A stretch of 64,000 nucleotides of DNA from Pseudomonadota bacterium (GTDB lineage: Bacteria; Pseudomonadota; Alphaproteobacteria; Rhizobiales; Hyphomicrobiaceae): positions 62,001 to 126,000 of the forward strand of contig JAFECE010000004.1 in NCBI GenBank assembly GCA_018242295.1. The letters are read 5' to 3'. Under the pieces are notes generated by a model. It was not told the DNA's origin. It worked only from the letters and a program-made list of their open reading frames with translations, and made no database searches. Below are positions 9,261-17,727 of this stretch, piece after piece (the first letter of the stretch is position 1; each line of letters opens with the position of its first letter). The position numbers and the translations under genes are program-made.

Positions 9261-9710
9261 ATGAAAGTACGCTATGAGGGGGCGATGCGCGTAACGGAAC
9301 AGTTCCTTCTGGCGACCGGCATATTATTTGCGGCGCTTGCCGGATGTTCAGCCAATCTAGCTACGCCAACAGCGACCAATGGCGGTCTCAGCCTCTCATC
9401 TAGTGGCCCAGAAGCCACACAGGCGAACGATAGCAAACCGTTGGCCGTGGCGGGCGTTGGAAACGGGCCTATGACGAACGCATCCTCCTCGTCGGCGCAG
9501 CGGCAGATGGTCACCGGATTCAAGCGCGCGACAGTGATCCTTTATGGGTCGCCGACCAGCAATGATGGGGAACGCGTGCCGGCGGACTCTCTATCCGTGC
9601 CCTTCAAGCCAAGCGCCCAGGCGGACAACGGAGCGCGCATTCAAATTATGACCGTCGATGGACCGCGTTGGATTGCAAAATCTGATCTTACTTTCGGGCC
9701 GGACACCTGA
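9261..9710 (+). CDS. Lipoprotein with SH3-like tail
   Basis: Encodes up to 149 residues. A hydrophobic N-terminus leads to the lipobox LAGC (Cys about residue 28), so the product is probably a lipid-anchored envelope protein. A low-complexity Ser/Thr/Ala linker follows. The last 30 residues (RIQIMTVDGPRWIAKSDL) resemble the end of a bacterial SH3 domain. Translation could begin at 9261 or at the ATG at 9285; both keep the signal. It lies 44 bases upstream of the export permease gene and is likely co-expressed with it, which suggests a role in the export envelope complex. Confidence 0.6.
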   Translation: MKVRYEGAMRVTEQFLLATGILFAALAGCSANLATPTATNGGLSLSSSGPEATQANDSKPLAVAGVGNGPMTNASSSSAQRQMVTGFKRATVILYGSPTSNDGERVPADSLSVPFKPSAQADNGARIQIMTVDGPRWIAKSDLTFGPDT

Positions 9711-9754
9711 ACTGAAAGCTATGAGCCGTCGAATGCTGAATGCGGGTTTGTTGA

Positions 9755-10540
9755 ATGGCTGGTGAGTTTCAACGTGGCCTGAAGACTCAGATTCGATGTA
9801 TCGGCGCCTTGATAATTCGCGACGTCATGAGCCATTACGGCCGCGCGAATATTGGCTTCCTTTGGATCGTGCTCGAACCTCTGATCCTGGCCACCGGCGT
9901 CATGACTATCTGGCATAGTATAAAGCCGTCCTTCGAGCATGGCGTGCCGATTTTGCGCATGGCCTTCACCTGCTATCTGCCTTTGACGTTGTGGCGCCAC
10001 CTCACGAACTCCTGCATCGGTCTCCTCTCTCACAGCCATGGCCTGCTCTATCATCGGCGCATCACGCTCGTAGACATCGTAATCTCCAGGCTTGCGCTCG
10101 AGGCTATGGGCACCACAACCGCCCTCGTGTTCGCATACTTGGTTCTTGCGGCAGCCGACCTCATCGAGCTCCCGACCGATCCAAGTTGGGCGGTGGCCGG
10201 ATGGATATCCATGATTATCCTGGCGGGCGGGATGGGGTTCGTCCTCGCGATTCTGAGCGAATATTCCGAAGCGACCCAAAGATTTGTGCAGCCGATGCAG
10301 TACCTAATGCTGCCGCTCTCTGGAGCATTCTTTATGGTCGACTGGCTTCCGACTTCTACGCAATCGATCGCGCTGCTAAATCCGACTGTGCATTGCTATG
10401 AAATGTTTCGCGCCGGCGTCCTCGGCGACGGGGTCGTAACGCACTTTACGCCGTGGTATCCGGCACTCTGCGGCTTCGTGCTGTTCGCTATCGGCCTTTA
10501 CGGCCTGGATTCGTTGCGAAGTAAGCTCCATAGCAACTGA
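9755..10540 (+). CDS. kpsM: Polysaccharide ABC exporter, permease subunit
   Basis: Membrane subunit that moves the polysaccharide across the inner membrane with the ATPase at 7197. The N-terminal amphipathic part (LIIRDVMSHYGRANIGFLWIVLEPL) is the ABC-2 type hallmark of the KpsM/Wzm group. Six membrane segments follow at about residues 30-50, 60-85, 110-135, 145-170, 175-195 and 230-250, with the NPTVHCYEMFRAG segment before the last helix. The length of 261 is typical. It converges with the second KpsE-type gene by 11 bases. Separation from its ATPase onto opposite strands is unusual. Confidence 0.88.
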   Translation: MAGEFQRGLKTQIRCIGALIIRDVMSHYGRANIGFLWIVLEPLILATGVMTIWHSIKPSFEHGVPILRMAFTCYLPLTLWRHLTNSCIGLLSHSHGLLYHRRITLVDIVISRLALEAMGTTTALVFAYLVLAAADLIELPTDPSWAVAGWISMIILAGGMGFVLAILSEYSEATQRFVQPMQYLMLPLSGAFFMVDWLPTSTQSIALLNPTVHCYEMFRAGVLGDGVVTHFTPWYPALCGFVLFAIGLYGLDSLRSKLHSN

Positions 10541-10551
10541 GCCCGCACTGT

Positions 10552-11745
10552 TCAGTCATGCTGGGATTCCACGACATGCTCTTTGAATCCCGAAACCACC
10601 AGCCACAGCACCAGAAGCATCACGACATTGAGCCCAGCGACAGTAGCTATATTTTTTATACGCGTAGGCGCCATTGAGCTATCAGGCGCAGTCGGCTCGA
10701 CAATGCGCTCCAGGTAAAGCTGCTGTCTCCTGGCGTTCTGTTGGGCCGTCTCGAGCGATCTCCTTACGGATGTAAGAGTCTCTTTAGCGAATTGTTGATC
10801 CAGAAGCAGTCGCTCGTAGCGCGCGAGTTGATCGGCGATGCCATCTTTCGGATCGGCGATCTTCTGCCGTTCCGCGGAAATTTGAGACTGCAGTGCCTCT
10901 GTCCGAAGCCGAAGGCCTGGCAACTGAGGGTTGGTGCCCGCGCCTTTTGCGATTTCCCGGATCTGAGCCTCCAGTTGCGCGCGCTCCGCTTCCAGCCTCG
11001 CGATAACCTCAACCACCACGATCGCAGAACCGGATGCATCGATCATCAATTCTTTGTTGCGAAACTGCGTAATCGCAATCTGTGCCGACACCATCCGCTC
11101 TTCAGCGCGGCGAACCTCTTGCTCTGCAAGACGCACGGCATCTTCCTGCATCCGAGCATTCATTCGGTTGACCACATCCTCCGCGAGCGAGAGCAGCGCA
11201 AGGCTGACATCTTTCGCATCCTCAGGGGCGAATGCATGCACGTTCAATGTCACTATTCCAGTGGTGCTACCATAGCGGGTCGTGATCATCCAATTCAGGT
11301 ACTTGTAAAATTCTTCCTTGCTATCGTTGAAAAAGATCGACGGAAATCGCGCGATGAAGTCAGCGCTTGGCGGTCCGAAAATTTTCCGAACCGGCAGGCG
11401 CTCTGCTAGGCGGTCGGCCGCGCTGCGCGATGATAGGAAGGCCTGCACCGAGTAGACGTCATCCTCTACCCTTCCGATGCCGCTCATCTGCAGGAGCGCG
11501 CCGAATCCCGACGACCCGGCGGGCTTTTCGGATGTCCGCAAGACAAACTGCGATTCAGAGACGTATTGGTCGGTGGCAACTAAGCCGTAATAGACGATCG
11601 CCAAGATTGACGGCAGCAACCAAAGTGAAATGCGCGCATACTTCGACAACGGACCCCGTTCAGTTTCGGACCGTTTGCGAAACGAAGCGGCCCGAGCGCC
11701 ATCTGCCCCCCTTTTTATTGTCTCGGCTCTGTCGGCTGCCGTCAT
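10552..11745 (-). CDS. kpsE: Capsule export inner-membrane protein, KpsE/BexC type (copy 2)
   Basis: Second periplasmic coiled-coil adaptor of the exporter. The layout is a charged 35-residue cytoplasmic tail, a membrane helix at about residues 38-58, then DQYVSESQFVLRT, a long coiled-coil region rich in Glu, Arg and Gln (about 195-345), the PTAPDSSMAPTRIKN motif and a second membrane helix (about 362-385). The length of 397 matches copy 1. The gene stands alone on the minus strand between the permease and the reductase gene. Two KpsE-type proteins with one KpsM/KpsT pair may serve two polymers or form a mixed oligomer. Confidence 0.88.
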   Translation of the reverse strand: MTAADRAETIKRGADGARAASFRKRSETERGPLSKYARISLWLLPSILAIVYYGLVATDQYVSESQFVLRTSEKPAGSSGFGALLQMSGIGRVEDDVYSVQAFLSSRSAADRLAERLPVRKIFGPPSADFIARFPSIFFNDSKEEFYKYLNWMITTRYGSTTGIVTLNVHAFAPEDAKDVSLALLSLAEDVVNRMNARMQEDAVRLAEQEVRRAEERMVSAQIAITQFRNKELMIDASGSAIVVVEVIARLEAERAQLEAQIREIAKGAGTNPQLPGLRLRTEALQSQISAERQKIADPKDGIADQLARYERLLLDQQFAKETLTSVRRSLETAQQNARRQQLYLERIVEPTAPDSSMAPTRIKNIATVAGLNVVMLLVLWLVVSGFKEHVVESQHD

Positions 11746-11901
11746 TGACTTGGCTCGGTCCTTCTCATGTTCGAACTGTCATACGCAGTCAGTTCTATAT
11801 ACGTCCTATTTTTCAGAACCTGCGGCGACTTCCCGATTGACCGCTTTCTGCGTATAGCCTTTTTATTTCATATTCCCACCTAAATCCCGTGAAGGTGCAA
11901 A

Positions 11902-12696
11902 TTGCAACAACGCACGGCATTCCGCCATGCTGTCATCACCGGAGCCAGCAGCGGGCTCGGTGCCGCGTTGGCCGTGAGACTTGCGCATAACGGGGGCAAT
12001 CTCACACTTTTTGGACGCGACGAGGCCCGCCTCGAGCAGGTGGCCGCCGACTGCACGCGGCGAGGTGCACGGGTAAGCACGGTCATCTGCGACGTCAGCG
12101 ATGCCGCCGGAATGAAGAAAGCTCTCCTCCAGGCAGACGACATAATGCCCGTCGACCTGATTGTTGCGAATGCCGGATTAGGCGGGCGCGATGTCCTCGC
12201 AGGGCCGAACGGCGAATCTATTGAATTGGCCCACAATATTTGCGACGTAAATCTCCACGGGGTCTTCAATACAATTATCCCCCTGATCGATTCCTTCATA
12301 AAGCGAAGGAATGGCCATGTCATTATCATCAGTTCGATTATGGCATTTCAGGGCCTCCCGGAAGCGCCCGTCTACTCGGCGTCTAAAGCTGCAGCCCGCA
12401 TTTACGGGCAGGGAATCCGAAGAATGCTAAAGCCTCACAACGTTCATGTCATGGTCGCATGTCCAGGGTTTATAGACACACCGATGAGTGCCAGCCTTTC
12501 CTATCCGAAACCGTTTTCGATGAGCGCCCAAGCCGCAGCGGACCGCCTAGTTCAAGCGATCGAACGGAAAAGATCCGAAATCGTATTCCCCTGGCAGCTC
12601 AATTTTTTGCTGCGGCTAGTCAATAGCATGCCAGCGAATTGGGCAGATCGAATTCTCGCGGTGATGAAATCGTTGGCTATCGGGAGATCCCATTGA
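11902..12696 (+). CDS. Short-chain dehydrogenase/reductase, RkpH-like
   Basis: A cytoplasmic NAD(P)H-dependent reductase. The cofactor loop GASSGLGAALA (about residues 13-23), NAGLGG (about 89-94), catalytic Ser in ISSIMAFQG and YSASKAA (Tyr and Lys about 158 and 162) are all present. The start is a TTG with GAAGGTG upstream; a stop at 11890 leaves no better choice. The C-terminal FPWQLNFLLRL patch resembles 3-ketosphinganine-reductase-like and RkpH proteins, which act beside alpha-oxoamine synthases. The stop overlaps the next ATG (TGATG), so the GNAT-fold protein is translationally coupled. I infer reduction of a 3-keto acyl-amine or related lipid intermediate. Confidence 0.8.
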   Translation: MQQRTAFRHAVITGASSGLGAALAVRLAHNGGNLTLFGRDEARLEQVAADCTRRGARVSTVICDVSDAAGMKKALLQADDIMPVDLIVANAGLGGRDVLAGPNGESIELAHNICDVNLHGVFNTIIPLIDSFIKRRNGHVIIISSIMAFQGLPEAPVYSASKAAARIYGQGIRRMLKPHNVHVMVACPGFIDTPMSASLSYPKPFSMSAQAAADRLVQAIERKRSEIVFPWQLNFLLRLVNSMPANWADRILAVMKSLAIGRSH

Positions 12697-13832
12697 TGGC
12701 CGAGTCTATTTTCATAAAGGAAGTCACGACGAAAAGAGATCTGCGTGCCTGGCTTAAAGTTCCCTACACGGTGTTTAAGGACGATCCATTCTGGGTGGCA
12801 ACGCCAGACATTCTGGAACGTGAGCAGATCTCGCGCAAATACAATCCATTTTTCACGTCCGGCGAAGCCGCATTCTTTGTCGCCTATCAGGGAAGCGAGC
12901 CCGTAGGCCGCATCTCGGCACAAATCAACCACCGGTACCTGACGCAACACCAGGACGAGACCGGGCACTTCGGATTTTTCGACTGCATCGATGATAAAAA
13001 GGTTGCCGAGGCATTGGTTGGCGCGGCGAAGGACTGGCTTCGCCATCGCGGAATGAAGCGGATGATGGGCCCGTTTTGCCTCAGCATAAATGAGGAATGC
13101 GGTCTCCTCGTCAGTGGTTTTGAGACAACGCCCTCGATTTTGACGAGACATAGCCGTCCGTGGATCGGACCGCTTTTGGAAACGTGCGGGCTAAATAAGT
13201 CGATAGACTTATTTGCCTACCGCACAAGTCCGGCCGCCTCGGTCCCGCAGATCGATCGTCTCGCACGATTGGCCCGTGAAACCAGTCGCATCAAGATTCG
13301 ACAATTCGATATGGCGCGCTATTCAGATGACGTCAAAATCGTCTTCGACATCTTCAATGATGCATGGCGTGACAACTGGGGCTTTGTGCCGTTCTCCGAC
13401 GCCGAAATCAACGCGATGATTACTCAAACCCGGCCAATAATGCGCGGAAAATTTGGCCGTATCGTCGAAGTTGACGGCGTTCCGTCGGCGATGATGGTCG
13501 CATTGCCGGATCTCAATCGCACCTTGGCTCCGTTCAATGGGCGGCTTTTGCCCGTTAACTGGCTAAAGCTCATCCACGCGGTTTGGTCCGATCGCTGGAA
13601 ATCGGCACGAATACCCCTTCTGGGCATTCGTCAGAACTTCCGCCGAACAGCATTGGCCCCCGTTATTCTTTCGCTCCTTGTTTCGGAATTCATGCAACTT
13701 GGCCGGGATTACGATCTCGACTGGGTGGAGTTCTCTTGGATTCTCGAAATCAATGAGCCCATGGTCAAGCTCGCGGAGCTTGCAGCCGGACCGCCGAGCA
13801 AAGTGTTCAGAATATATGAAGTGCTGGTCTGA
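12696..13832 (+). CDS. GNAT-fold acyltransferase-like protein
   Basis: Encodes 378 residues of the large GNAT-like family that includes E. coli YghO. It starts MAESIFIKEVTTKRDLRAWL, and a block GEAAFFVAYQGSEPVGRISAQ (about residues 55-75) is the central beta-strand pair of a GNAT fold. GFFDCIDDKKVAEAL and KRMMGPFCLSINEECGLL (about 122-140) are typical of the family. A second acyltransferase-like half follows. Coupling to the reductase by a TGATG overlap points to a joint pathway. The ceramide synthase of Caulobacter is also reported as a GNAT-type protein near a serine palmitoyltransferase, so amide-bond formation on a sphingoid-like base is my leading inference; it is untested. Confidence 0.62.
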   Translation: MAESIFIKEVTTKRDLRAWLKVPYTVFKDDPFWVATPDILEREQISRKYNPFFTSGEAAFFVAYQGSEPVGRISAQINHRYLTQHQDETGHFGFFDCIDDKKVAEALVGAAKDWLRHRGMKRMMGPFCLSINEECGLLVSGFETTPSILTRHSRPWIGPLLETCGLNKSIDLFAYRTSPAASVPQIDRLARLARETSRIKIRQFDMARYSDDVKIVFDIFNDAWRDNWGFVPFSDAEINAMITQTRPIMRGKFGRIVEVDGVPSAMMVALPDLNRTLAPFNGRLLPVNWLKLIHAVWSDRWKSARIPLLGIRQNFRRTALAPVILSLLVSEFMQLGRDYDLDWVEFSWILEINEPMVKLAELAAGPPSKVFRIYEVLV

Positions 13833-15194
13833 CTACCCGGCGACTTTGTCGTAGACGGATCGCAAGCGACGACCATACTTCTCCAAGGAGAAGTCGGCCG
13901 CGCGCTTCAAACCGCGCACCGCCAGTTCCTCGCGATAGCCCGTGTCCACATCCAGCCGCCGAATGGCCTTCGCCATCGCGTCCACGTCAAACGGATCCAC
14001 CAAGCATCCGGCATCGCCCACAATTTCCGGCAGCGACGTGACATTCGATGTCATCGTCGGCGTGCCGACCGTCATCGCTTCGAGCACCGGAAGGCCGAAG
14101 CCTTCATAGAGGGAAGGAAAAAGCAACGCTCGCGCGCCTCGCGTAATCGAGACGAGATCGCTGTACGGCACATACGACAAGCGCCGTACGCGCCGCTTGG
14201 GCACTATCTGTTTTCCAGCGACCGTGTAGGATAAAAAGCGCTCGTCGGCGATTTTCTCGAGATCCGTTTCGTACATCCATCCGAGGCCTCCGGCAATAAT
14301 CAGCGGCCTCTGCACGCCCGATGCTGCATAAGCATCAATGAGCCTTGCGATATTCTTCTTCGGCTCGATAGCTCCGACGAACAAGAAATAATCTTTGAAA
14401 TCGAGGCCATACTTGGCCGCAAGCATGTCCGAGACGACGGCATCGGGCTGTTCAGTCACGTCCTCAGGCAGAATCACAGGCTGATAGGTGTTGGTGATCC
14501 TATCAGGAGAAATTCCCGTCAGCCGAATAATATCTTGGCGCGAAAATTCCGAAACCGTCACGATATGATCGGCGGTCCGAACGATCTCGCGCAACATACC
14601 CAAATAATATTTCTTGTCATCGGCTGTTGCCGAAGGAAGCCGAAGCGGAATGATATCATGGATCGTATAAATATTCGCGGTGTTCGGAATATGGAGTGGC
14701 GCAGCACGCGTAACATGAAATACATCTGGAGGCTGATCTATGCGGAGGCGTAGCCGCTTCCCGTGGCGCATGAAATGCAGTCTCTCGACGTCCAGCAGAA
14801 ATGGCACGCCATAAATGCGACGGAAGCCGTCAAAGGATGCATTCGGTCGCGCCACCACCCCGTCAATGCTTTTCAAGACGCCGGCTTTGACGCCAAGCGG
14901 CGCACCAAAAAACCGGCGCAGCTCCATTTGGCCTTTGTGAATGAGATTCAGGTTTCGAGGTCCATCGAACACCGTGATCTCCGCCAGCACCGCATCGCCC
15001 TCATCAATGGCGCGGTTCGTGCTGACGAGAAGGTCTGTTTGATATCCAAGCGCGCGCGCCGCACTTCCCAACGTCCGAGAATACGTCGCTATGCCAGTCC
15101 CAGCCGAAAGCGCTAAATTATATCCTTCAAGGATGAGACGACGGGTTTTGTTATCTTGCCCGTCCCCCGAAAGTGGCATACGAATCTGTTGCAT
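13833..15194 (-). CDS. Glycosyltransferase, GT4
   Basis: Transfers a sugar to the polysaccharide from a nucleotide donor. The donor domain begins with FVGAIEPKKNIARLIDAY (about residues 272-289) and holds PSLYEGFGLPVLEAMTVG (about 368-385), the full E-x7-E signature. The linker YTIHDIIPLRLP (about 175-186) is the HDxxP motif seen in mannosyltransferases of this type, so mannose or deoxymannose is a plausible donor. The length of 453 residues is at the upper end. The gene converges directly on the GNAT gene with no intergenic base. Confidence 0.9.
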   Translation of the reverse strand: MQQIRMPLSGDGQDNKTRRLILEGYNLALSAGTGIATYSRTLGSAARALGYQTDLLVSTNRAIDEGDAVLAEITVFDGPRNLNLIHKGQMELRRFFGAPLGVKAGVLKSIDGVVARPNASFDGFRRIYGVPFLLDVERLHFMRHGKRLRLRIDQPPDVFHVTRAAPLHIPNTANIYTIHDIIPLRLPSATADDKKYYLGMLREIVRTADHIVTVSEFSRQDIIRLTGISPDRITNTYQPVILPEDVTEQPDAVVSDMLAAKYGLDFKDYFLFVGAIEPKKNIARLIDAYAASGVQRPLIIAGGLGWMYETDLEKIADERFLSYTVAGKQIVPKRRVRRLSYVPYSDLVSITRGARALLFPSLYEGFGLPVLEAMTVGTPTMTSNVTSLPEIVGDAGCLVDPFDVDAMAKAIRRLDVDTGYREELAVRGLKRAADFSLEKYGRRLRSVYDKVAG

Positions 15195-15354
15195 GAGGGA
15201 CGAATAGCTTTTCCGATTGCTGAGATAAATAGCTGGCAGCCGCGGACGACATTATAGATGCTCATCCGTCCGAGGTCACTTCAATGATTCCCGACGGTTC
15301 TTTTTTTGTCGGGCGACATCCTTGAATACGGACGAATAAGGCGAGATTTTCCGA

Positions 15355-17727
15355 ATGCACTGGGTGGCCGCTAAATTTCTCAGTCGACTATCAATACGTC
15401 CAAGCTGGCTTCTCAAATATTCGGCCGAAAAGTCTGTCGCTTCAGGTGACCGCGCGCGAGATAACCAGCGCTGGCAGGAGGCAGCCGCACATTACAAACG
15501 GGCCTTGGATTGTGACCCGGCCCTATCGCCTATTTGGATTCAATACGGACATGCTCTCAAAGAGTCAGGTCACGTCGCAGACTCCGAAGCCGCCTACCGT
15601 CAAGCGTTGGCTTTAGGATTGGATGATTGTGACGCCCATCTACAGCTGGGTCATGCTTTGAAGTTGCAAGGAAGGCACGAGGAAGCTGCGCAGGAATATT
15701 ACTGCGCACTCTTACGGGACCCCACCAACCCCGGCCCCATTCGAGAACTGCGAATGCTCGGTTGGCGACGCGAAAAACTGCGCACGGTATTGAATGTTTC
15801 GGAATTTGACGGCACCGGCCCGGCGGGCACAATTCGCCCCGAATGGCCGACCATTGTTTTCGATATTACGGACATCGCCTACTACATTGTGAATTCGCGC
15901 TGGCCAACCGGCATACAGCGCATTCAACTCGCCGTCCTATCGACTCTCATAGCTCAGCCGCCCGAAAATCTGAATATTCTGTTTTCTGCATTTTCGCGCG
16001 CCTCTAATTACTGGACTCCGATAGCGAACGAAATTGTTAAAGACCTCGTGGCGATGACCGCCGCCGATGGCCAAATTGACGACGTCCAGTGGAAGCATCT
16101 CGTTGGACGAATTGAAGCGCAGATTTTTATCGGACCCGACCTAGAGATCCCGTCGGGAGCCCGCCTGGTCAATCTCGGATCGTCATGGGCGATGCCGAAC
16201 TATTTCCTGGCTGTTCGCCGCGCCAAGCAGGAATGCAATCTGATTTACATTCCCTTCGTCCACGATTGCATTCCGATCATCGCGCCCCATTATTTCGTCC
16301 CCGAGCTTGGTTACGATTTCCGCGAATGGCTACGCGGCATCTTCGATCACGCAGACGGATTCCTGACGAGTTCAAACTCGACGGCCAAGGATCTCGACTC
16401 GATTGCCATAAAGTTCGGTTACAATCCGCCAAACGCGTCACGGATTCGCTTGGACGGCAAGTTCGAACCGATCCGCACCGGAAAAAAGCAGACGAAAGAA
16501 TTGATATTGAACCGATACGGAGTTGAAGAGTCCAACTTCATACTGTTCGTATCGACGATCGAACCTCGAAAAAATCACAAGCTTGTCTTTCAAACTTGGC
16601 GCGATCTCATTCACGAACGAGGCATCGAGAATGTGCCGACGCTGGTTTGCGTCGGTGGTCGCGGCTGGAAGAACGAGTCTGCATTACATCTTTTGAATTC
16701 AGATCCAGGTCTGCAGAAGAAAATCAAACTATTCTCGAACGTCTCCGACACAGAGCTAGACGTGCTTTACGGCGCGTGCTTGTTCACACTCTATCCAAGC
16801 CGCTATGAAGGCTGGGGACTTCCCGTGACCGAATCTCTTGCCAAAGGGAAGGTGCCGCTCGTCTCGAGAATATCATCGTTGCCCGAGGCTGGCCTCGACT
16901 TCGCGGAATACTTTGACCTGTCAGCTGAGAACGACTTCCGCGAAAAGCTCGAAGCGCTTCTGAACGACCGAAATCGCCTATCGCGAAAAGAGAAGCGCAT
17001 CATTCGCGAATTCCGGCCACGCCCCTGGATCGAAATCGTTCACGAAATCATCGGTAAGTCATTAAGCGTCGAACGCCAAAACCACACCTTCTCGATCTAC
17101 CACGACGCGACGTTCTATTCGTTTTCTCGGAAACATCGCCGTGGGCTGCTCCCGCACGCTGCTTCGGCCGAGCGCTTCCGCGCCGGAACCGGCTGGGCTG
17201 AACCGGACGAAAAAGGATGCTGGATCACGGACGAAGGCCTGACCGAGTTGGTGTTTACACAAGCCAGTATTCGATATCCCGACAGATTGCATCTTTACCT
17301 TCTGGCGTACGGCGGCACTCCAGCCCCGCCGACTGAGAAAAATACTGAGAGCCTCTGCGACGATGACGGCCGCCTGCATCAACTGAATATCCAAATAGGA
17401 AAGCGCGTCCTCTCGTATCATATCGAGGCCGAGCGCGAACTTTGGATTCTCATCCCGATTGAAGTGGACGACATAGCTGATAAGGAGGTTCGCCTCCAAC
17501 TGGACGTGTCGCCAAAAGGCGGAAGGCAAAACACGTTTGCCGTGGGGATCAAGTCCGCCTACCTGTGTGAGGCTGGCGACACAGCTGCACGGCTCAACTT
17601 CGTCGAAGGTATAGCCCTCGGTGCGCCTGACGCGCTCGTCAATCCTCACGCGATCGCAAGCGAAAAGATGTCCCGGCCAATAGCTAGCGAATTGGCTTTG
17701 GCGGCTCCGCACGATGGCCGTGATTGA
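15355..17727 (+). CDS. TPR-glycosyltransferase fusion with C-terminal beta domain
   Basis: A 790-residue multidomain protein. Residues about 25-125 form roughly three TPR-like units (YKRALDCDPALSPIWIQYGH, YRQALALGLDDCDAHLQLGH). A GT4-type catalytic domain covers about 160-565 with FVHDCIPIIAPHYF, FVSTIEPRKNHKLVF and YPSRYEGWGLPVTESLAKG (about 482-500). After about residue 590 comes a region with GWAEPDEKGCWITDEG (about 612-627), a motif shared with the C-terminal part of the 1738-residue protein and likely a beta-sandwich that binds carbohydrate. Its stop overlaps the next gene (TGATG). The domain set suggests a scaffold-bound transferase. Confidence 0.82.
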   Translation: MHWVAAKFLSRLSIRPSWLLKYSAEKSVASGDRARDNQRWQEAAAHYKRALDCDPALSPIWIQYGHALKESGHVADSEAAYRQALALGLDDCDAHLQLGHALKLQGRHEEAAQEYYCALLRDPTNPGPIRELRMLGWRREKLRTVLNVSEFDGTGPAGTIRPEWPTIVFDITDIAYYIVNSRWPTGIQRIQLAVLSTLIAQPPENLNILFSAFSRASNYWTPIANEIVKDLVAMTAADGQIDDVQWKHLVGRIEAQIFIGPDLEIPSGARLVNLGSSWAMPNYFLAVRRAKQECNLIYIPFVHDCIPIIAPHYFVPELGYDFREWLRGIFDHADGFLTSSNSTAKDLDSIAIKFGYNPPNASRIRLDGKFEPIRTGKKQTKELILNRYGVEESNFILFVSTIEPRKNHKLVFQTWRDLIHERGIENVPTLVCVGGRGWKNESALHLLNSDPGLQKKIKLFSNVSDTELDVLYGACLFTLYPSRYEGWGLPVTESLAKGKVPLVSRISSLPEAGLDFAEYFDLSAENDFREKLEALLNDRNRLSRKEKRIIREFRPRPWIEIVHEIIGKSLSVERQNHTFSIYHDATFYSFSRKHRRGLLPHAASAERFRAGTGWAEPDEKGCWITDEGLTELVFTQASIRYPDRLHLYLLAYGGTPAPPTEKNTESLCDDDGRLHQLNIQIGKRVLSYHIEAERELWILIPIEVDDIADKEVRLQLDVSPKGGRQNTFAVGIKSAYLCEAGDTAARLNFVEGIALGAPDALVNPHAIASEKMSRPIASELALAAPHDGRD

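Noticed and set aside
15285-15325. CCCGAC/GTCGGG inverted repeat around a T-run upstream of the TPR-glycosyltransferase gene
   Set aside because: The T-run is in the loop, not after the stem, so it is not a normal terminator; function is unclear.
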